Below, in pieces: positions 10,249-18,313 of a stretch of 64,000 nt of DNA. Source of the stretch: Thalassobacillus devorans (GTDB lineage: Bacteria > Bacillota > Bacilli > Bacillales > Halobacillaceae); NCBI RefSeq assembly GCF_900176565.1, contig NZ_FXEH01000006.1, forward strand, positions 1 through 64,000, written 5' to 3'. The notes under the pieces are model-generated. The model saw nothing but the letters and a program-made list of their open reading frames with translations. It was not told where the DNA came from and searched no databases. The position numbers and the translations under genes were made by a program. Positions within the stretch are counted from its first letter, which is position 1. Every line of letters begins with the position of its first letter.

Positions 10249-10375
10249 ACGAGCAAAGCATCCACCGAATAAGCTGCGAGTTGCCTCGACGGATACAGCT
10301 TCCTTGAATTGGCTAGCAGAGGAAGAGGCATGACAGTTCGTGAGCAAGACCGAGGAAACAATTTTTTTATTTTAT
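10249..10375 (+). other. structured sequence between the broken and intact tRNA-Gly
   Basis: 127 nt with long-range pairing TGCCTC/GAGGCA and ending in a run of seven T. An open frame crosses it, but its start lies in the tRNA fragment region and no ribosome-binding site is seen, so I do not call a gene. It looks like an inserted or recombined segment that reconstituted the tRNA downstream. Confidence 0.4.
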
Positions 10376-10446
10376 GCGGGTGTAGTTTAGTGGTAAAACC
10401 TCAGCCTTCCAAGCTGATGATGTGGGTTCGATTCCCATCACCCGCT
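10376..10446 (+). tRNA. tRNA-Gly (TCC)
   Basis: Acceptor GCGGGTG/CACCCGC, anticodon TCC in stem TCAGC/GCTGA, T-loop TTCGATT; CCA not encoded. Stands alone, outside the large array. Confidence 0.93.
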
Positions 10447-10498
10447 CTTATTGCCGCATAGTTCCGGCAATTGATTTATTACCCCAATCAAGTTAACC

Positions 10499-10543
10499 AA
10501 CGCAGTGTTTCGTTCTAGGTGACAACGAAGCATTGCGTTTTTT
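10499..10543 (+). terminator. terminator after tRNA-Gly
   Basis: 16-bp arms (AACGCAGTGTTTCGTT with AACGAAGCATTGCGTT, G-U pairs allowed) followed by TTTTTT. It also rules out translation starts placed inside it for the next gene. Confidence 0.85.
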
Positions 10544-10608
10544 ATGTTGGAAAAATGGCTAGGCTAAATAGTAGATTGATTCGATTAATTGGATTGGAGA
10601 GGTTCATT

Positions 10609-12318
10609 ATGAATAAACTTCAACAGCAATTACGGCAAATAGATGGTAAAAGTTATAAAGGATATAAGCAGTTACAAGGTAATTATCAATTCGAGCGTTA
10701 TAAACTTTGGATTGATTATGTTCAGGGAGATCCGTTTGCGGCTCCGTCAAAAATCCGGATACAGATTCCTTTTAAGGAGCGTCCAATCAAACTAGAATGG
10801 CGGCAAGGTAGGAATCGCCGCATTTATGCAGAAGATGTGATAACAAGAAAAGTTGCCAAGGCTATACTGAAGCTGAATGCTAATGTGAAAGGGTCAGGTA
10901 AAAGTGGACTTGTAGCGATCGACCGGCCAGGACAGGAAATTCTGGAACGGACTGCTGTGGACTTGAATGAAGATCATATGATTATCTGCCTATCTATCGG
11001 GCTGCCTGCAAATGGCAGACGGATCAATGGCAAGCAGGCAGAGAAATTATTCTTTCAAGTGCTGCCACAACTGATGGATCACTCCGTTTTCAGCATAAAT
11101 GATCAGGAGATTGAAGACGTGGTCAGGCTTTCCGATCAGCATGAGGCTATTCGTAACGAAATGGAAGCGAATGATTGGGTTTCCTTCGTTGCGGATGGGG
11201 CTATCCTTCCGCGGAAAAGTGGGGTCAGTGACCGTCCGATGGAAGGGGCGGTATCATTTCAAAGTCCGGGGCAAGACCGTGTGTCGATCAACTTGCCACA
11301 CCGTAATGAACCGGTGACAGGCATGGCTTTGAAGAAAGGAATCACCTTAATCGTCGGGGGAGGGTACCATGGTAAAAGTACCCTGTTGAATGCAGTTGAA
11401 CGTGGGGTGTATCCTCATATTAAAGGGGATGGGCGAGAATATGTTCTGACGGATCCAGCTGCTGTAAAAGTCCGGGCAGAAGATGGTCGCAGAGTTTCTA
11501 CGGTAAATATTTCACCCTTCATCAAAAAACTTCCTCATGGGACGGACACAACAGGTTTTTCAACAGATAATGCCAGCGGGAGCACCTCGCAGGCTGCGAA
11601 TGTAGTAGAGGCATTAGAGGCAGGGGCTTCGACCTTATTGATAGATGAAGATACAAGTGCGACGAACTTCATGATTCGGGACGAAAGAATGCAACAGCTG
11701 GTCGTGAAAGAAAAAGAGCCGATCACCCCATTCATCGATAAAATCAAGCAGCTTCGTGATGAACTTGATGTATCCACTATTCTTGTCATGGGTGGTTCTG
11801 GTGATTATTTTGATGCTGCTGATCAGGTTATTATGATGGATCAATACCTGCCTTATAATGTAACGGAAAAGGCGAAAGAAATTGCCGATCGACATCCCCA
11901 GCAACGCCAAGCAGATAAAGATATTACCTTTGGAGAGGTAACAGAACGCAGGTTTTTGCCTAGCAGCCTGCAAACACAAAAAGGGCGAAAGTCAAAAGTA
12001 CAATCGAAGAGCAAATCGATGATTCTAAAAGGAAATACCGAGATTTCTCTCCATTATGTCGAGCAGCTGGTAGATCAATCCCAAACGAGGATGATTGCGG
12101 ATATGCTGCTTCATCTTGATAAAAAAGGCTGGCTGGAAAAAGAATGGTCATTAAAAGAACTGCTAGATGCTATAGAAAATCAGTTGAACGAAAAAGGGTT
12201 GTCTTCTTTTGCTCCGTTTCAAGGCCAGCATCCAGGCGAATTGGCTAGGCCGCGGCGGTTTGAAATCGCCGCGACTTTAAACCGGATGAGGACAGCAAAG
12301 GTTAAACCTTTATCATAA
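10609..12318 (+). CDS. ABC-class P-loop ATPase (COG3044 type)
   Basis: 569 aa, soluble. Matches the 'predicted ATPase of the ABC class' family: a conserved N-terminal region (KIRIQIPFK ... LEWRQGRNRRIYAED), a Walker A GGGYHGKSTLL around residue 254, and a Walker B-like TLLIDEDTSATNFMIRD around 345. No transporter membrane domain is present. Cellular role unknown. The ATG at 10609 was chosen because GGAGAGG precedes it and the earlier in-frame ATG at 10519 lies within a terminator. Likely co-transcribed with queG, 23 nt downstream. Confidence 0.85.
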   Translation: MNKLQQQLRQIDGKSYKGYKQLQGNYQFERYKLWIDYVQGDPFAAPSKIRIQIPFKERPIKLEWRQGRNRRIYAEDVITRKVAKAILKLNANVKGSGKSGLVAIDRPGQEILERTAVDLNEDHMIICLSIGLPANGRRINGKQAEKLFFQVLPQLMDHSVFSINDQEIEDVVRLSDQHEAIRNEMEANDWVSFVADGAILPRKSGVSDRPMEGAVSFQSPGQDRVSINLPHRNEPVTGMALKKGITLIVGGGYHGKSTLLNAVERGVYPHIKGDGREYVLTDPAAVKVRAEDGRRVSTVNISPFIKKLPHGTDTTGFSTDNASGSTSQAANVVEALEAGASTLLIDEDTSATNFMIRDERMQQLVVKEKEPITPFIDKIKQLRDELDVSTILVMGGSGDYFDAADQVIMMDQYLPYNVTEKAKEIADRHPQQRQADKDITFGEVTERRFLPSSLQTQKGRKSKVQSKSKSMILKGNTEISLHYVEQLVDQSQTRMIADMLLHLDKKGWLEKEWSLKELLDAIENQLNEKGLSSFAPFQGQHPGELARPRRFEIAATLNRMRTAKVKPLS

Positions 12319-12341
12319 CGAATGAGAAAGGAGGGATAAGG

Positions 12342-13475
12342 ATGGATTATCAACAATTAAAGGATGAAGTCATCGCCTATAGTAAGGAAATCGGAATCGA
12401 TAAGATTGGATTTGCTTCTGTAGATGTGTTCGGTGAATTGAAAGCACGGCTCAAGAGACAGGAAGAGCTTTCTTATCAGTCAGGATTTGAAAAGGGAAGT
12501 ATCGAAGAACGTACCGAACCGGCCCGATTATTACCAGAAGCCCAATCGATCATTTCGATTGCTTTAGCTTATCCCTCTAAAATGAAAGATGCACCCAAAA
12601 GTAAAAAGGGTGACCGGCGGGGGATCTTCTGCCGGGCTTCGTGGGGGAAAGATTACCACGATGTCCTGCGGGACCGTCTGCAAAAGCTCGGTGAGTTTTT
12701 AACAGAGAGATTCCCGGAAGTCAGCATCAAATCGATGGTAGACACAGGGGAACTTGCCGATCGCGCCGTAGCGGAACGTGCTGGAATTGGATTCAGCGGC
12801 AAAAACTGCGCAATCATCACGCCGGAGTTTGGTTCCTATGTCTATCTCGGGGAAATGATTACAAATATTCCGTTTGCACCGGATGAACCTGTCGAGGATA
12901 GCTGCGGCGACTGTAATATCTGTGTAGATGCCTGTCCGACTGGAGCCCTTGTCCAGGGCGGACAACTTGACGCCAATAAGTGCATCGCATTTTTGACACA
13001 GACAAAGGGGTTTCTTGCGGATGAATATCGTGTGAAGATTGGCAACCGTTTATATGGTTGTGACACATGTCAGACGGTTTGTCCGAAAAATAAAAAGAAA
13101 GATTTTCACCTGCATGAGGAGTTTGAACCGGACCCAGAAGTGACCAAGCCGAGGCTGAAGCCATTGCTTTCGATATCGAACAGGGAGTTCAAGGAGCAGT
13201 TCGGTCCGATTGCCGGTTCATGGCGTGGCAAGAAGCCGATTCAGCGAAATGCAATTCTTGCATTAGGACACTACAAAGATGAAACGGCAGTAGACGATTT
13301 AATTCGATTAATGAAAGAAGACCCACGTCCGGTCATTCGTGGAACGGCTGCCTGGTCCCTTGGGAAAATCGGCTCCCCTGGGGTATTCGAGGCTATTGAA
13401 GCGGCAATGGAAAAGGAAACGGATAAGCAAGTTAAATTTGAAATGGAAAAAGGGCTTGGATTTCAGCTGAATTAA
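12342..13475 (+). CDS. queG: epoxyqueuosine reductase QueG
   Basis: 377 aa, normal length. Performs the last step of queuosine biosynthesis: cobalamin-dependent reduction of epoxyqueuosine to queuosine in the wobble position of GUN tRNAs. The N-terminal cobalamin-binding domain is followed by two 4Fe-4S sites, CGDCNICVDACP (about 187) and CDTCQTVCP (about 233), then a C-terminal HEAT-like region (AILALGHYKDETAVDDL, AAWSLGKIG) used for tRNA recognition. Ribosome-binding site AAAGGAGG. tRNA-Asn, -Asp, -His and -Tyr with GUN anticodons are all present in this window. Confidence 0.95.
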   Translation: MDYQQLKDEVIAYSKEIGIDKIGFASVDVFGELKARLKRQEELSYQSGFEKGSIEERTEPARLLPEAQSIISIALAYPSKMKDAPKSKKGDRRGIFCRASWGKDYHDVLRDRLQKLGEFLTERFPEVSIKSMVDTGELADRAVAERAGIGFSGKNCAIITPEFGSYVYLGEMITNIPFAPDEPVEDSCGDCNICVDACPTGALVQGGQLDANKCIAFLTQTKGFLADEYRVKIGNRLYGCDTCQTVCPKNKKKDFHLHEEFEPDPEVTKPRLKPLLSISNREFKEQFGPIAGSWRGKKPIQRNAILALGHYKDETAVDDLIRLMKEDPRPVIRGTAAWSLGKIGSPGVFEAIEAAMEKETDKQVKFEMEKGLGFQLN

Positions 13476-13546
13476 CAGAAAACTTCTTCCCATCTTTGCA
13501 TTTCTCTAGTATAATAAAACAAACTTTTCAAAAGAAGGGGTTGTTT

Positions 13547-14083
13547 ATGACTAAACGTTCCTTTCTTTATTATGATGAATTGGAAACTCCACTAGGTACG
13601 ATGACATTAGTCGCTGACAAAGACGGTGTCTGTCGCATCGATTATGGAAGCTATCAAGAATTAGCAACACATCATAATAATTGGGCGAGACAGTATTTCC
13701 TATGTCCGAAATTTGTTCAGGATGGTGAGTTGTTAGAAGCGGCCATTAAGGAGTTCCAAGAGTATTTTCAAGGAACCAGACATCATTTCTCCTTTGATTA
13801 CCAAATGTATGGAACCCCTTTTCAACAAAAGGTATGGAAGGCGTTATCCACAGAAATCCCTTATGGCGAAACACGATCGTACAAAGATATTGCAAAAGCG
13901 ATTCAGTCTCCGAAAGCAATTCGGGCTGTAGGGGGAGCGATCAACCGCAATCCATTATCCATCATTATTCCATGTCATCGTGTCATTGGATCAAATGGTA
14001 AATTAGTAGGCTATAATGGTGGCCTAGAGAAGAAAAGAAAATTATTGGAGTTGGAAATGCCGCAGATGCTTTTCAACTTTTAA
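13547..14083 (+). CDS. ogt: methylated-DNA--protein-cysteine S-methyltransferase
   Basis: 178 aa. Removes alkyl groups from O6-alkylguanine in DNA by transfer to its own cysteine. The active site IPCHRVIGSNG (about residue 145) and the upstream helix-turn-helix segment IRAVGGAINRNP are intact. Ribosome-binding site GAAGGGG supports the ATG at 13547 over an in-frame upstream start. A TATAAT at 13510-13515 may be its -10. Could equally be named adaB-like; no AdaA domain is fused. Confidence 0.9.
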   Translation: MTKRSFLYYDELETPLGTMTLVADKDGVCRIDYGSYQELATHHNNWARQYFLCPKFVQDGELLEAAIKEFQEYFQGTRHHFSFDYQMYGTPFQQKVWKALSTEIPYGETRSYKDIAKAIQSPKAIRAVGGAINRNPLSIIIPCHRVIGSNGKLVGYNGGLEKKRKLLELEMPQMLFNF

Positions 14084-14088
14084 CTGCT

Positions 14089-14126
14089 AAGTCGTGCGTT
14101 GGACCCGTCCAATCACGGCTTTTTTG
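14089..14126 (+). terminator. terminator of ogt
   Basis: AAGTCGTG-cg-TTGGAC-cc-GTCCAA-t-CACGGCTT and a T-run. Confidence 0.8.
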
Positions 14127-14141
14127 TGTAGATCTACCAAA

Positions 14142-14358
14142 AGCCCTTATTCAATAAAAGACCCGAAAAGTCGAAGACTTGATTTCGAGATATCAGGAAT
14201 TCTTTACCATAATAGCGTCAGGGTTGGCCGGGAAACTACTCGCTTTCCTGCGGGGGACCGGCAAGCCTCCTCAGTCGTTTCACTCCTTGCGGGGTCTCGC
14301 CTAGTCCCTTCTCCCGCGGGAGATTCCTGTGGGATTCAGTAGAGGGGTCTTGAATGAA
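14142..14358 (+). repeat. dispersed repeat R1
   Basis: About 217 bp. Imperfect terminal inverted repeats (TTATTCAATAAAAGACCC at the left, GGGGTCTTGAATGAA at the right) enclose GC-rich inner palindromic blocks (GGGAAACTACTCGCTTTCCT, CTCCCGCGGGAG). Related copies lie at 29093, 29400 (opposite strand) and 61679. No coding potential. It ends about 10 nt before the likely left end of the IS110 element. Confidence 0.75.
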
Positions 14359-14426
14359 AAAAAGCCCTCCGTTATGATGCATTTGTACAACCAAATACAA
14401 ACAAACATCAAAAGGAGGACTTCCCC

Positions 14427-15704
14427 TTGAATTCTAATAGGAATGCTAAAATAAATCAAATCTCTGGAGAATCCTTAGTGATCGGTATCGATATCGCTAA
14501 AAAAACCCATTATGCATGCGCGGTCGATGATCGCGGACGGGAACTCCAACGTCCCGTTGGATTTACTCAGAGTAGGGCTGGCTTCGAAGGGTTTCACAAA
14601 CAGATAAAGGAATGGCTGCACCAACATGGAAAAAGTGAGGTTATCATCGGGTTTGAACCCACAGGTCATTACTGGATGAACCTGGCTGCTTTCCTCCTTG
14701 AAGAGGACATCTCTTTTGTGGTCGTCAATCCTGCGCATGTGAAACAATCGAAAGAGTTTGATGATAATCTTCAAACAAAAAACGATAAAAAGGACGCAAG
14801 ATTGATTGCGAAACTCATGATTGGTGGTAATTTCAGCTATCCCAGAATTCCAGAAGGTATAGAAGCTGAACTGAAAAACGGCTCCATAACGCGGTGGAAA
14901 CTGAAAGACAAACAAGCGATGTTGAAAAACCAAATGACGGGGTTGATCGACCAGTACTTTCCTGAATTTAAAACCGTCATCAAAGGGTTTGGTCAATTGG
15001 CTTGCGCCATTTTGAAATACACGCCTTTTCCTGAGGATCTACTAAACCAGGAGGTAGAGGAACTGGCACTGATGTATAAAGAAAAAGCGGGTATATCCTC
15101 TCCTTCGAAAAGTAAGATTCGAGAGATGAAACGGGCAGCTGAAAACTCCATTGGTATTTCGACAGGCAAAGAGGTGGCACGCTTTGAAATCGCCGCACTT
15201 GTCGATCAGTTTCTTCTAATCGAACGTCAACTGACAGAACTCAATCATCACTTAGAAGATTTAGTCACCCAGCTGGATGAATACGAATACCTGATATCGA
15301 TTCCCGGCATTGGAAAGCATACGATCATTGATTTGATTGCGGAAACGGGTTCACTTAAGCAGTACACACATTCACGCCAACTCATTAAATTAGCGGGATT
15401 AACACTGCGCGAGAACTCTTCCGGTTACCATAAAGGTCAAAAGAAAATTTCCAAACGGGGACGAAAACGGCTCAGAAACCTTCTTTTTCGCGCCATATTG
15501 CCTTTGATTCAAAATAATCGTGCGTTTAAAGAATTGTACCAGTACTACATTACTCGTCCCGTTAATCCTTTGAAAAAGAAGGAAGCAATGGTCGTGTTGT
15601 GCGGAAAACTGTTAAAGATCTTTTTTGGTTTATCGAACCGCCAGGTTCACTTCAATGAGGACCGAATGAAACAGGACCTCCACTGTCTTCAACAGGCAGC
15701 GTAA
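14427..15704 (+). CDS. IS110-family transposase (DEDD RuvC-like, RNA-guided type)
   Basis: 425 aa and apparently intact. The N-terminal RuvC-like DEDD domain shows VIGIDIAKK (first Asp, about 22), GFEPTGHYW (Glu, about 77) and NDKKDARLIAKL (about 116-127). The middle is a long coiled region. The C-terminal Tnp domain has SIPGIGKHT (about 291-299) and LRENSSGYHKG followed by KRGRKRLR, where the catalytic serine of IS110 recombinases lies. Recombinases of this family use an element-encoded bridge RNA to choose donor and target. Start is TTG with AAAGGAGG eight bases upstream. Confidence 0.93.
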   Translation: MNSNRNAKINQISGESLVIGIDIAKKTHYACAVDDRGRELQRPVGFTQSRAGFEGFHKQIKEWLHQHGKSEVIIGFEPTGHYWMNLAAFLLEEDISFVVVNPAHVKQSKEFDDNLQTKNDKKDARLIAKLMIGGNFSYPRIPEGIEAELKNGSITRWKLKDKQAMLKNQMTGLIDQYFPEFKTVIKGFGQLACAILKYTPFPEDLLNQEVEELALMYKEKAGISSPSKSKIREMKRAAENSIGISTGKEVARFEIAALVDQFLLIERQLTELNHHLEDLVTQLDEYEYLISIPGIGKHTIIDLIAETGSLKQYTHSRQLIKLAGLTLRENSSGYHKGQKKISKRGRKRLRNLLFRAILPLIQNNRAFKELYQYYITRPVNPLKKKEAMVVLCGKLLKIFFGLSNRQVHFNEDRMKQDLHCLQQAA

Positions 15705-15960
15705 CCTATATTTCTGACCCATAAGATGACACGGAGAAGCTGGCGCAAAGCGAGACAACAGACTACGAGTCTATGCGGGAGAATAAAGCCGGCCTCTGCC
15801 TTATGATGAGACCAAACGAAGGAATGTAGGCGCACGACGCCAAGAGACATGGGAGGGTAAGTCCTCATAAGAAAGCAGGGATCCAAGGTGCATCGATTCA
15901 TACAAAAAAGATCGCCTAATACAGTTAGGAAACGCAACGCGTCCCTTCGATTTCCTTAAT
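15705..15960 (+). ncRNA. candidate bridge/seek RNA region of the IS110-type element
   Basis: The 3' noncoding flank of the transposase is unusually long, free of convincing ORFs on the coding strand, and purine-rich with many short complementary blocks (for example GACTACGAGTC near 15761 and CTAATACAGTTAG near 15916). In the IS1111-like branch the guide RNA is encoded on this side. It shares TTATGATG with the left end, as a donor guide would. Assignment is by position and family knowledge only. Confidence 0.35.
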
Positions 15961-15990
15961 ATTGAAGAAAAGGAATAACTTGTTTAACAA

Positions 15991-16224
15991 ATGAAGTATA
16001 AAAAAAATTTAAAAGTGTTAAAACGATCTTTAACCCTTGGTGTATCAACATTTCCGGAGGGAGTCTCGCAGTTGCCCAGCCAACCCATCCTAAAGATGAG
16101 AGAAACGAACCACCTGTCAAATTGTAGTTGCCTTCTACGTTGCTTAATAATATTTGAACAGAGGCGAGGGCTTAGGTCGCATTTCATGCTTAGCTCACTC
16201 TATTTTGTAAAGGTTTGGTGGTAA
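15991..16224 (+). pseudogene. remnant of a secreted-protein gene (signal peptide start, frameshifted)
   Basis: Opens with an ATG behind AAAGGAA and a signal-peptide-like MKYKKNLKVLKRSLTLGVST. The frame then loses the hydrophobic core. In another frame the DNA continues as SLAVAQPTHPKDERNEPPVKL and a stop, which reads like a signal-peptidase site and mature N-terminus. The body of the gene is missing. It lies just right of the IS110 element, which may mark the deletion. Identity unknown. Confidence 0.35.
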
Positions 16225-16286
16225 GCCAAGTTTTTTCTAATGAATTCTGATTCTTTTCATAAACTGATAGGGGAGGGATCAGGGGA

Positions 16287-17153
16287 ATGGAAAACGGAAG
16301 AATGTTGACGGAATACTGGAACGAAGTTTTGACGAATGAAAGGGATATGGAAACCGTCCCATGGTTGAAACGAAAGTGGGAGCTTCATCGGGACAGGGGC
16401 TATCGCATTGTACGTGTAACCGGGGAAGTAACCCCCTATCAAAAACTGAAGTATTCAGACAGGAAAACGGATGTACGGTATTTGTTGAAAACAAATTTTG
16501 TACTTAAGAAGAAAGAAGATTTTTATGTGGAAGAGTCTGAATTAGACTGCAGGGCGCAGTTGAAAAATGGTGTAATCGACAGACACGAATTCGAAGAAGA
16601 ATTGTCAGCACCGGTGGAAAGGGATAAAAAATATGAACCAATCCCGATGGACCAAGTCACGGATCTCCGTTTTACCTATGATCGAAGGAGCGCAGTAAGG
16701 TATGCCGAACGCTGGTGGAATAGTTACAATCCCGAGTACCGGAAGTTCACAGATGATTGTACCAATTTTATATCTCAATGCATGCGTGCAGGCGGTGCGC
16801 CGATGTGGGGATCTCCTAACCGGGGAAAAGGCTGGTGGTATTCCGGAAAGTCTTGGAGTTACAGTTGGGCGGTCGCTCACTCTTTCCGATGGTATTTAAG
16901 CGGTTCACGACAGGGACTGACGGGGAAAGAAGTAGATTCACCGAAGGATCTGATACCTGGAGATGTCATCTGCTACGATTTTGAAGGGGACGGAAGGTGG
17001 AATCACAACACGATTGTCGTCATGAAAGACAGCGATGGCATGCCTTTGGTTAATGCCCATACCTATAATAGCAGGCATCGTTATTGGTCTTATGAAGACT
17101 CCACGGCCTATACGCCAAATATCGAATACAAGTTTTTCCGGATCGGTGATTGA
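16287..17153 (+). CDS. amidase-domain protein (Amidase_6 type)
   Basis: 288 aa. The C-terminal domain matches the putative amidase family: YAERWWNSYNPEYRKF, then the nucleophile motif DDCTNFISQC (about 151-160), and a late RWNHNTIVV segment supplying the histidine, giving a papain-like NlpC/P60-style fold. The N-terminal 110 residues are charged and lack a signal peptide, so the protein is probably cytoplasmic or released at mother-cell lysis. Related Bacillus proteins are thought to cut peptidoglycan stem peptides, but the substrate is not established. The ATG follows GGGGAGGGATCAGGGGA. Confidence 0.85.
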   Translation: MENGRMLTEYWNEVLTNERDMETVPWLKRKWELHRDRGYRIVRVTGEVTPYQKLKYSDRKTDVRYLLKTNFVLKKKEDFYVEESELDCRAQLKNGVIDRHEFEEELSAPVERDKKYEPIPMDQVTDLRFTYDRRSAVRYAERWWNSYNPEYRKFTDDCTNFISQCMRAGGAPMWGSPNRGKGWWYSGKSWSYSWAVAHSFRWYLSGSRQGLTGKEVDSPKDLIPGDVICYDFEGDGRWNHNTIVVMKDSDGMPLVNAHTYNSRHRYWSYEDSTAYTPNIEYKFFRIGD

Positions 17154-17198
17154 ATATGTTATAATAAGCGGGTCATTATGCAACTAGAGGTGAAGAAC

Positions 17199-17672
17199 AT
17201 GCCGATCCATGTCGTATTATATCAACCTGAAATACCCGCTAATACCGGAAATATTGCAAGAACCTGCATTGCTACCGATTCCAGCTTACACCTGATTCGC
17301 CCGCTCGGGTTCTCGACTGATGATAAAATGCTGCGCCGTGCCGGACTTGATTACTGGCATGATGTTGACATTCATTATCATGATAGTCTCGATGATTTAT
17401 ATGAAGGTTACCCGGAAGGGGAGTTCTATTATATTGAGAACTTCGGTACGAAGCATTATACCGATTATAATTTCGACCAGCCGGAAAAGGACTTATTTTT
17501 CGTATTCGGAAGGGAAACAGATGGTATCCCTCTCGAATTGCTGGAAGGAAAGGAAGACCGCTGCCTTCGAATCCATATGACGGATAAAGTCCGGTCACTC
17601 AACCTGTCCAATACTGCTGCTATATTGATTTATGAAGCATTGCGCCAACAGGACTTTCCTGGGCTCACATGA
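17199..17672 (+). CDS. trmL: tRNA (cytidine(34)-2'-O)-methyltransferase TrmL
   Basis: 157 aa, the standard length for this minimal SPOUT methyltransferase. It methylates the 2'-OH of the wobble base in tRNA-Leu (CAA and UAA). Motifs: PEIPANTGNIARTC near the N-terminus, FVFGRETDGIP in the middle and RSLNLSNTAAI at the C-terminus, which forms the trefoil-knot SAM site. The ATG at 17199 was chosen because AGAGGTGA precedes it. Two tRNA-Leu (CAA) genes, its expected substrates, are in this window. Confidence 0.94.
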   Translation: MPIHVVLYQPEIPANTGNIARTCIATDSSLHLIRPLGFSTDDKMLRRAGLDYWHDVDIHYHDSLDDLYEGYPEGEFYYIENFGTKHYTDYNFDQPEKDLFFVFGRETDGIPLELLEGKEDRCLRIHMTDKVRSLNLSNTAAILIYEALRQQDFPGLT

Positions 17673-17689
17673 ATTTATCACTTAATAAA

Positions 17690-17722
17690 AAACCCGCATC
17701 TTGGCTTTCGATGCGGGTTTTA
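17690..17722 (+). terminator. terminator of trmL
   Basis: AAACCCGCATC, loop, GATGCGGGTTTT. Confidence 0.9.
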
Positions 17723-17734
17723 GCATGCTAATGT

Positions 17735-17830
17735 TTATTTTTGCGGGGTGCCTGGCTTTTCGTCATATCCAGCTGCGAATATGGATGTAAGGAATACCGT
17801 ACATACTCCGATGATCAACGCTAGTTTCAT
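17735..17830 (-). CDS. 31-aa hydrophobic/secreted mini-protein
   Basis: ATG at 17830 behind a good ribosome-binding site (AAAGGAGGCG, about 8 nt upstream). Translation starts MKLALIIGVCTVFLTS, continues IFAAGYDEKPGTPQK and stops: a short positively charged start, a hydrophobic core, an AxA-like AAG and a polar tail of about ten residues. It could be a single-pass membrane peptide or a secreted peptide. Transcribed toward the trmL terminator. No family recognised. The other 300 nt around it carry only the terminator and a short promoter region. Confidence 0.65.
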   Translation of the reverse strand: MKLALIIGVCTVFLTSIFAAGYDEKPGTPQK

Positions 17831-18017
17831 ACAATGGCGCCTCCTTTATTCTGTACAAGTTCAACTATCACTTATTATAACTAAATTATCCAAAGATGTG
17901 AATTACTAATCGTGTAAAATATCAACGAATGGATAGATGCACATTCGCCCATACATCTGGGTATGTCCCCACATACAGTGAACCATAGGTATTACTGTAC
18001 AAAAAGGGGGAGGAAAA

Positions 18018-18251
18018 ATGAACGTTGAGTATTTACCGGACACCATGATGGAGATGGATGATGATCGGCAGCGCCCGCGTCCAGGAAGACGTCCAAGAAG
18101 GCCATACTACTACGGAGGAGGGTTTTACGGTGCACCGTTTTTAGGTGGTGTATTAGGAGGCTTGCTCGGAAGTGCCTTGTACCCGTATCCGCCATATTAT
18201 TATTACCCACCTTATTATTCACCATATTACTATCCGCCGTATTATTATTGA
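18018..18251 (+). CDS. Tyr/Pro/Gly-rich small protein, possible spore coat component
   Basis: 77 aa. Acidic start, then an Arg/Pro stretch (RQRPRPGRRPRRP), a Gly-rich hydrophobic middle (GGVLGGLLGSA) and a C-terminal tail made almost only of Tyr and Pro (PPYYYYPPYY repeats). This composition resembles Bacillus coat or spore-associated proteins, whose Tyr residues are cross-linked. A CATACAG segment near 17977 with AC 17 nt upstream partly fits a sigma-K promoter. Ribosome-binding site AAAGGGGGAGG. Function not established. Confidence 0.75.
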   Translation: MNVEYLPDTMMEMDDDRQRPRPGRRPRRPYYYGGGFYGAPFLGGVLGGLLGSALYPYPPYYYYPPYYSPYYYPPYYY

Positions 18252-18258
18252 TTGAACA

Positions 18259-18290
18259 AGAGAATCCATCCTGATCAGGATGGATTCTCT
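18259..18290. terminator. bidirectional terminator between the Tyr-rich gene and lipA
   Basis: Perfect palindrome AGAGAATCCATCCTGATCAG and its mirror half, T/A-rich on both sides; shared by the convergent genes. Confidence 0.85.
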
Positions 18291-18313
18291 ATATTTTAAA
18301 GTTTAACTTGTAA

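Larger units (their letters stand above)
14359..15985 (+). mobile_element. IS110-family insertion sequence (ends approximate)
   Basis: Contains one intact IS110-type transposase with a short (about 70 nt) left noncoding part and a long (about 260-280 nt) right noncoding part. IS110-family elements lack classic terminal inverted repeats, so the ends cannot be fixed from one copy. The octamer TTATGATG occurs in both noncoding ends (14372-14379 and 15801-15808). The element sits between dispersed repeat R1 and a degraded secreted-protein start. Confidence 0.7.

Noticed and set aside
10085-10333. 82-codon plus-strand ORF
   Set aside because: It runs through the tRNA-Gly fragment and lacks a ribosome-binding site; composition does not look coding.
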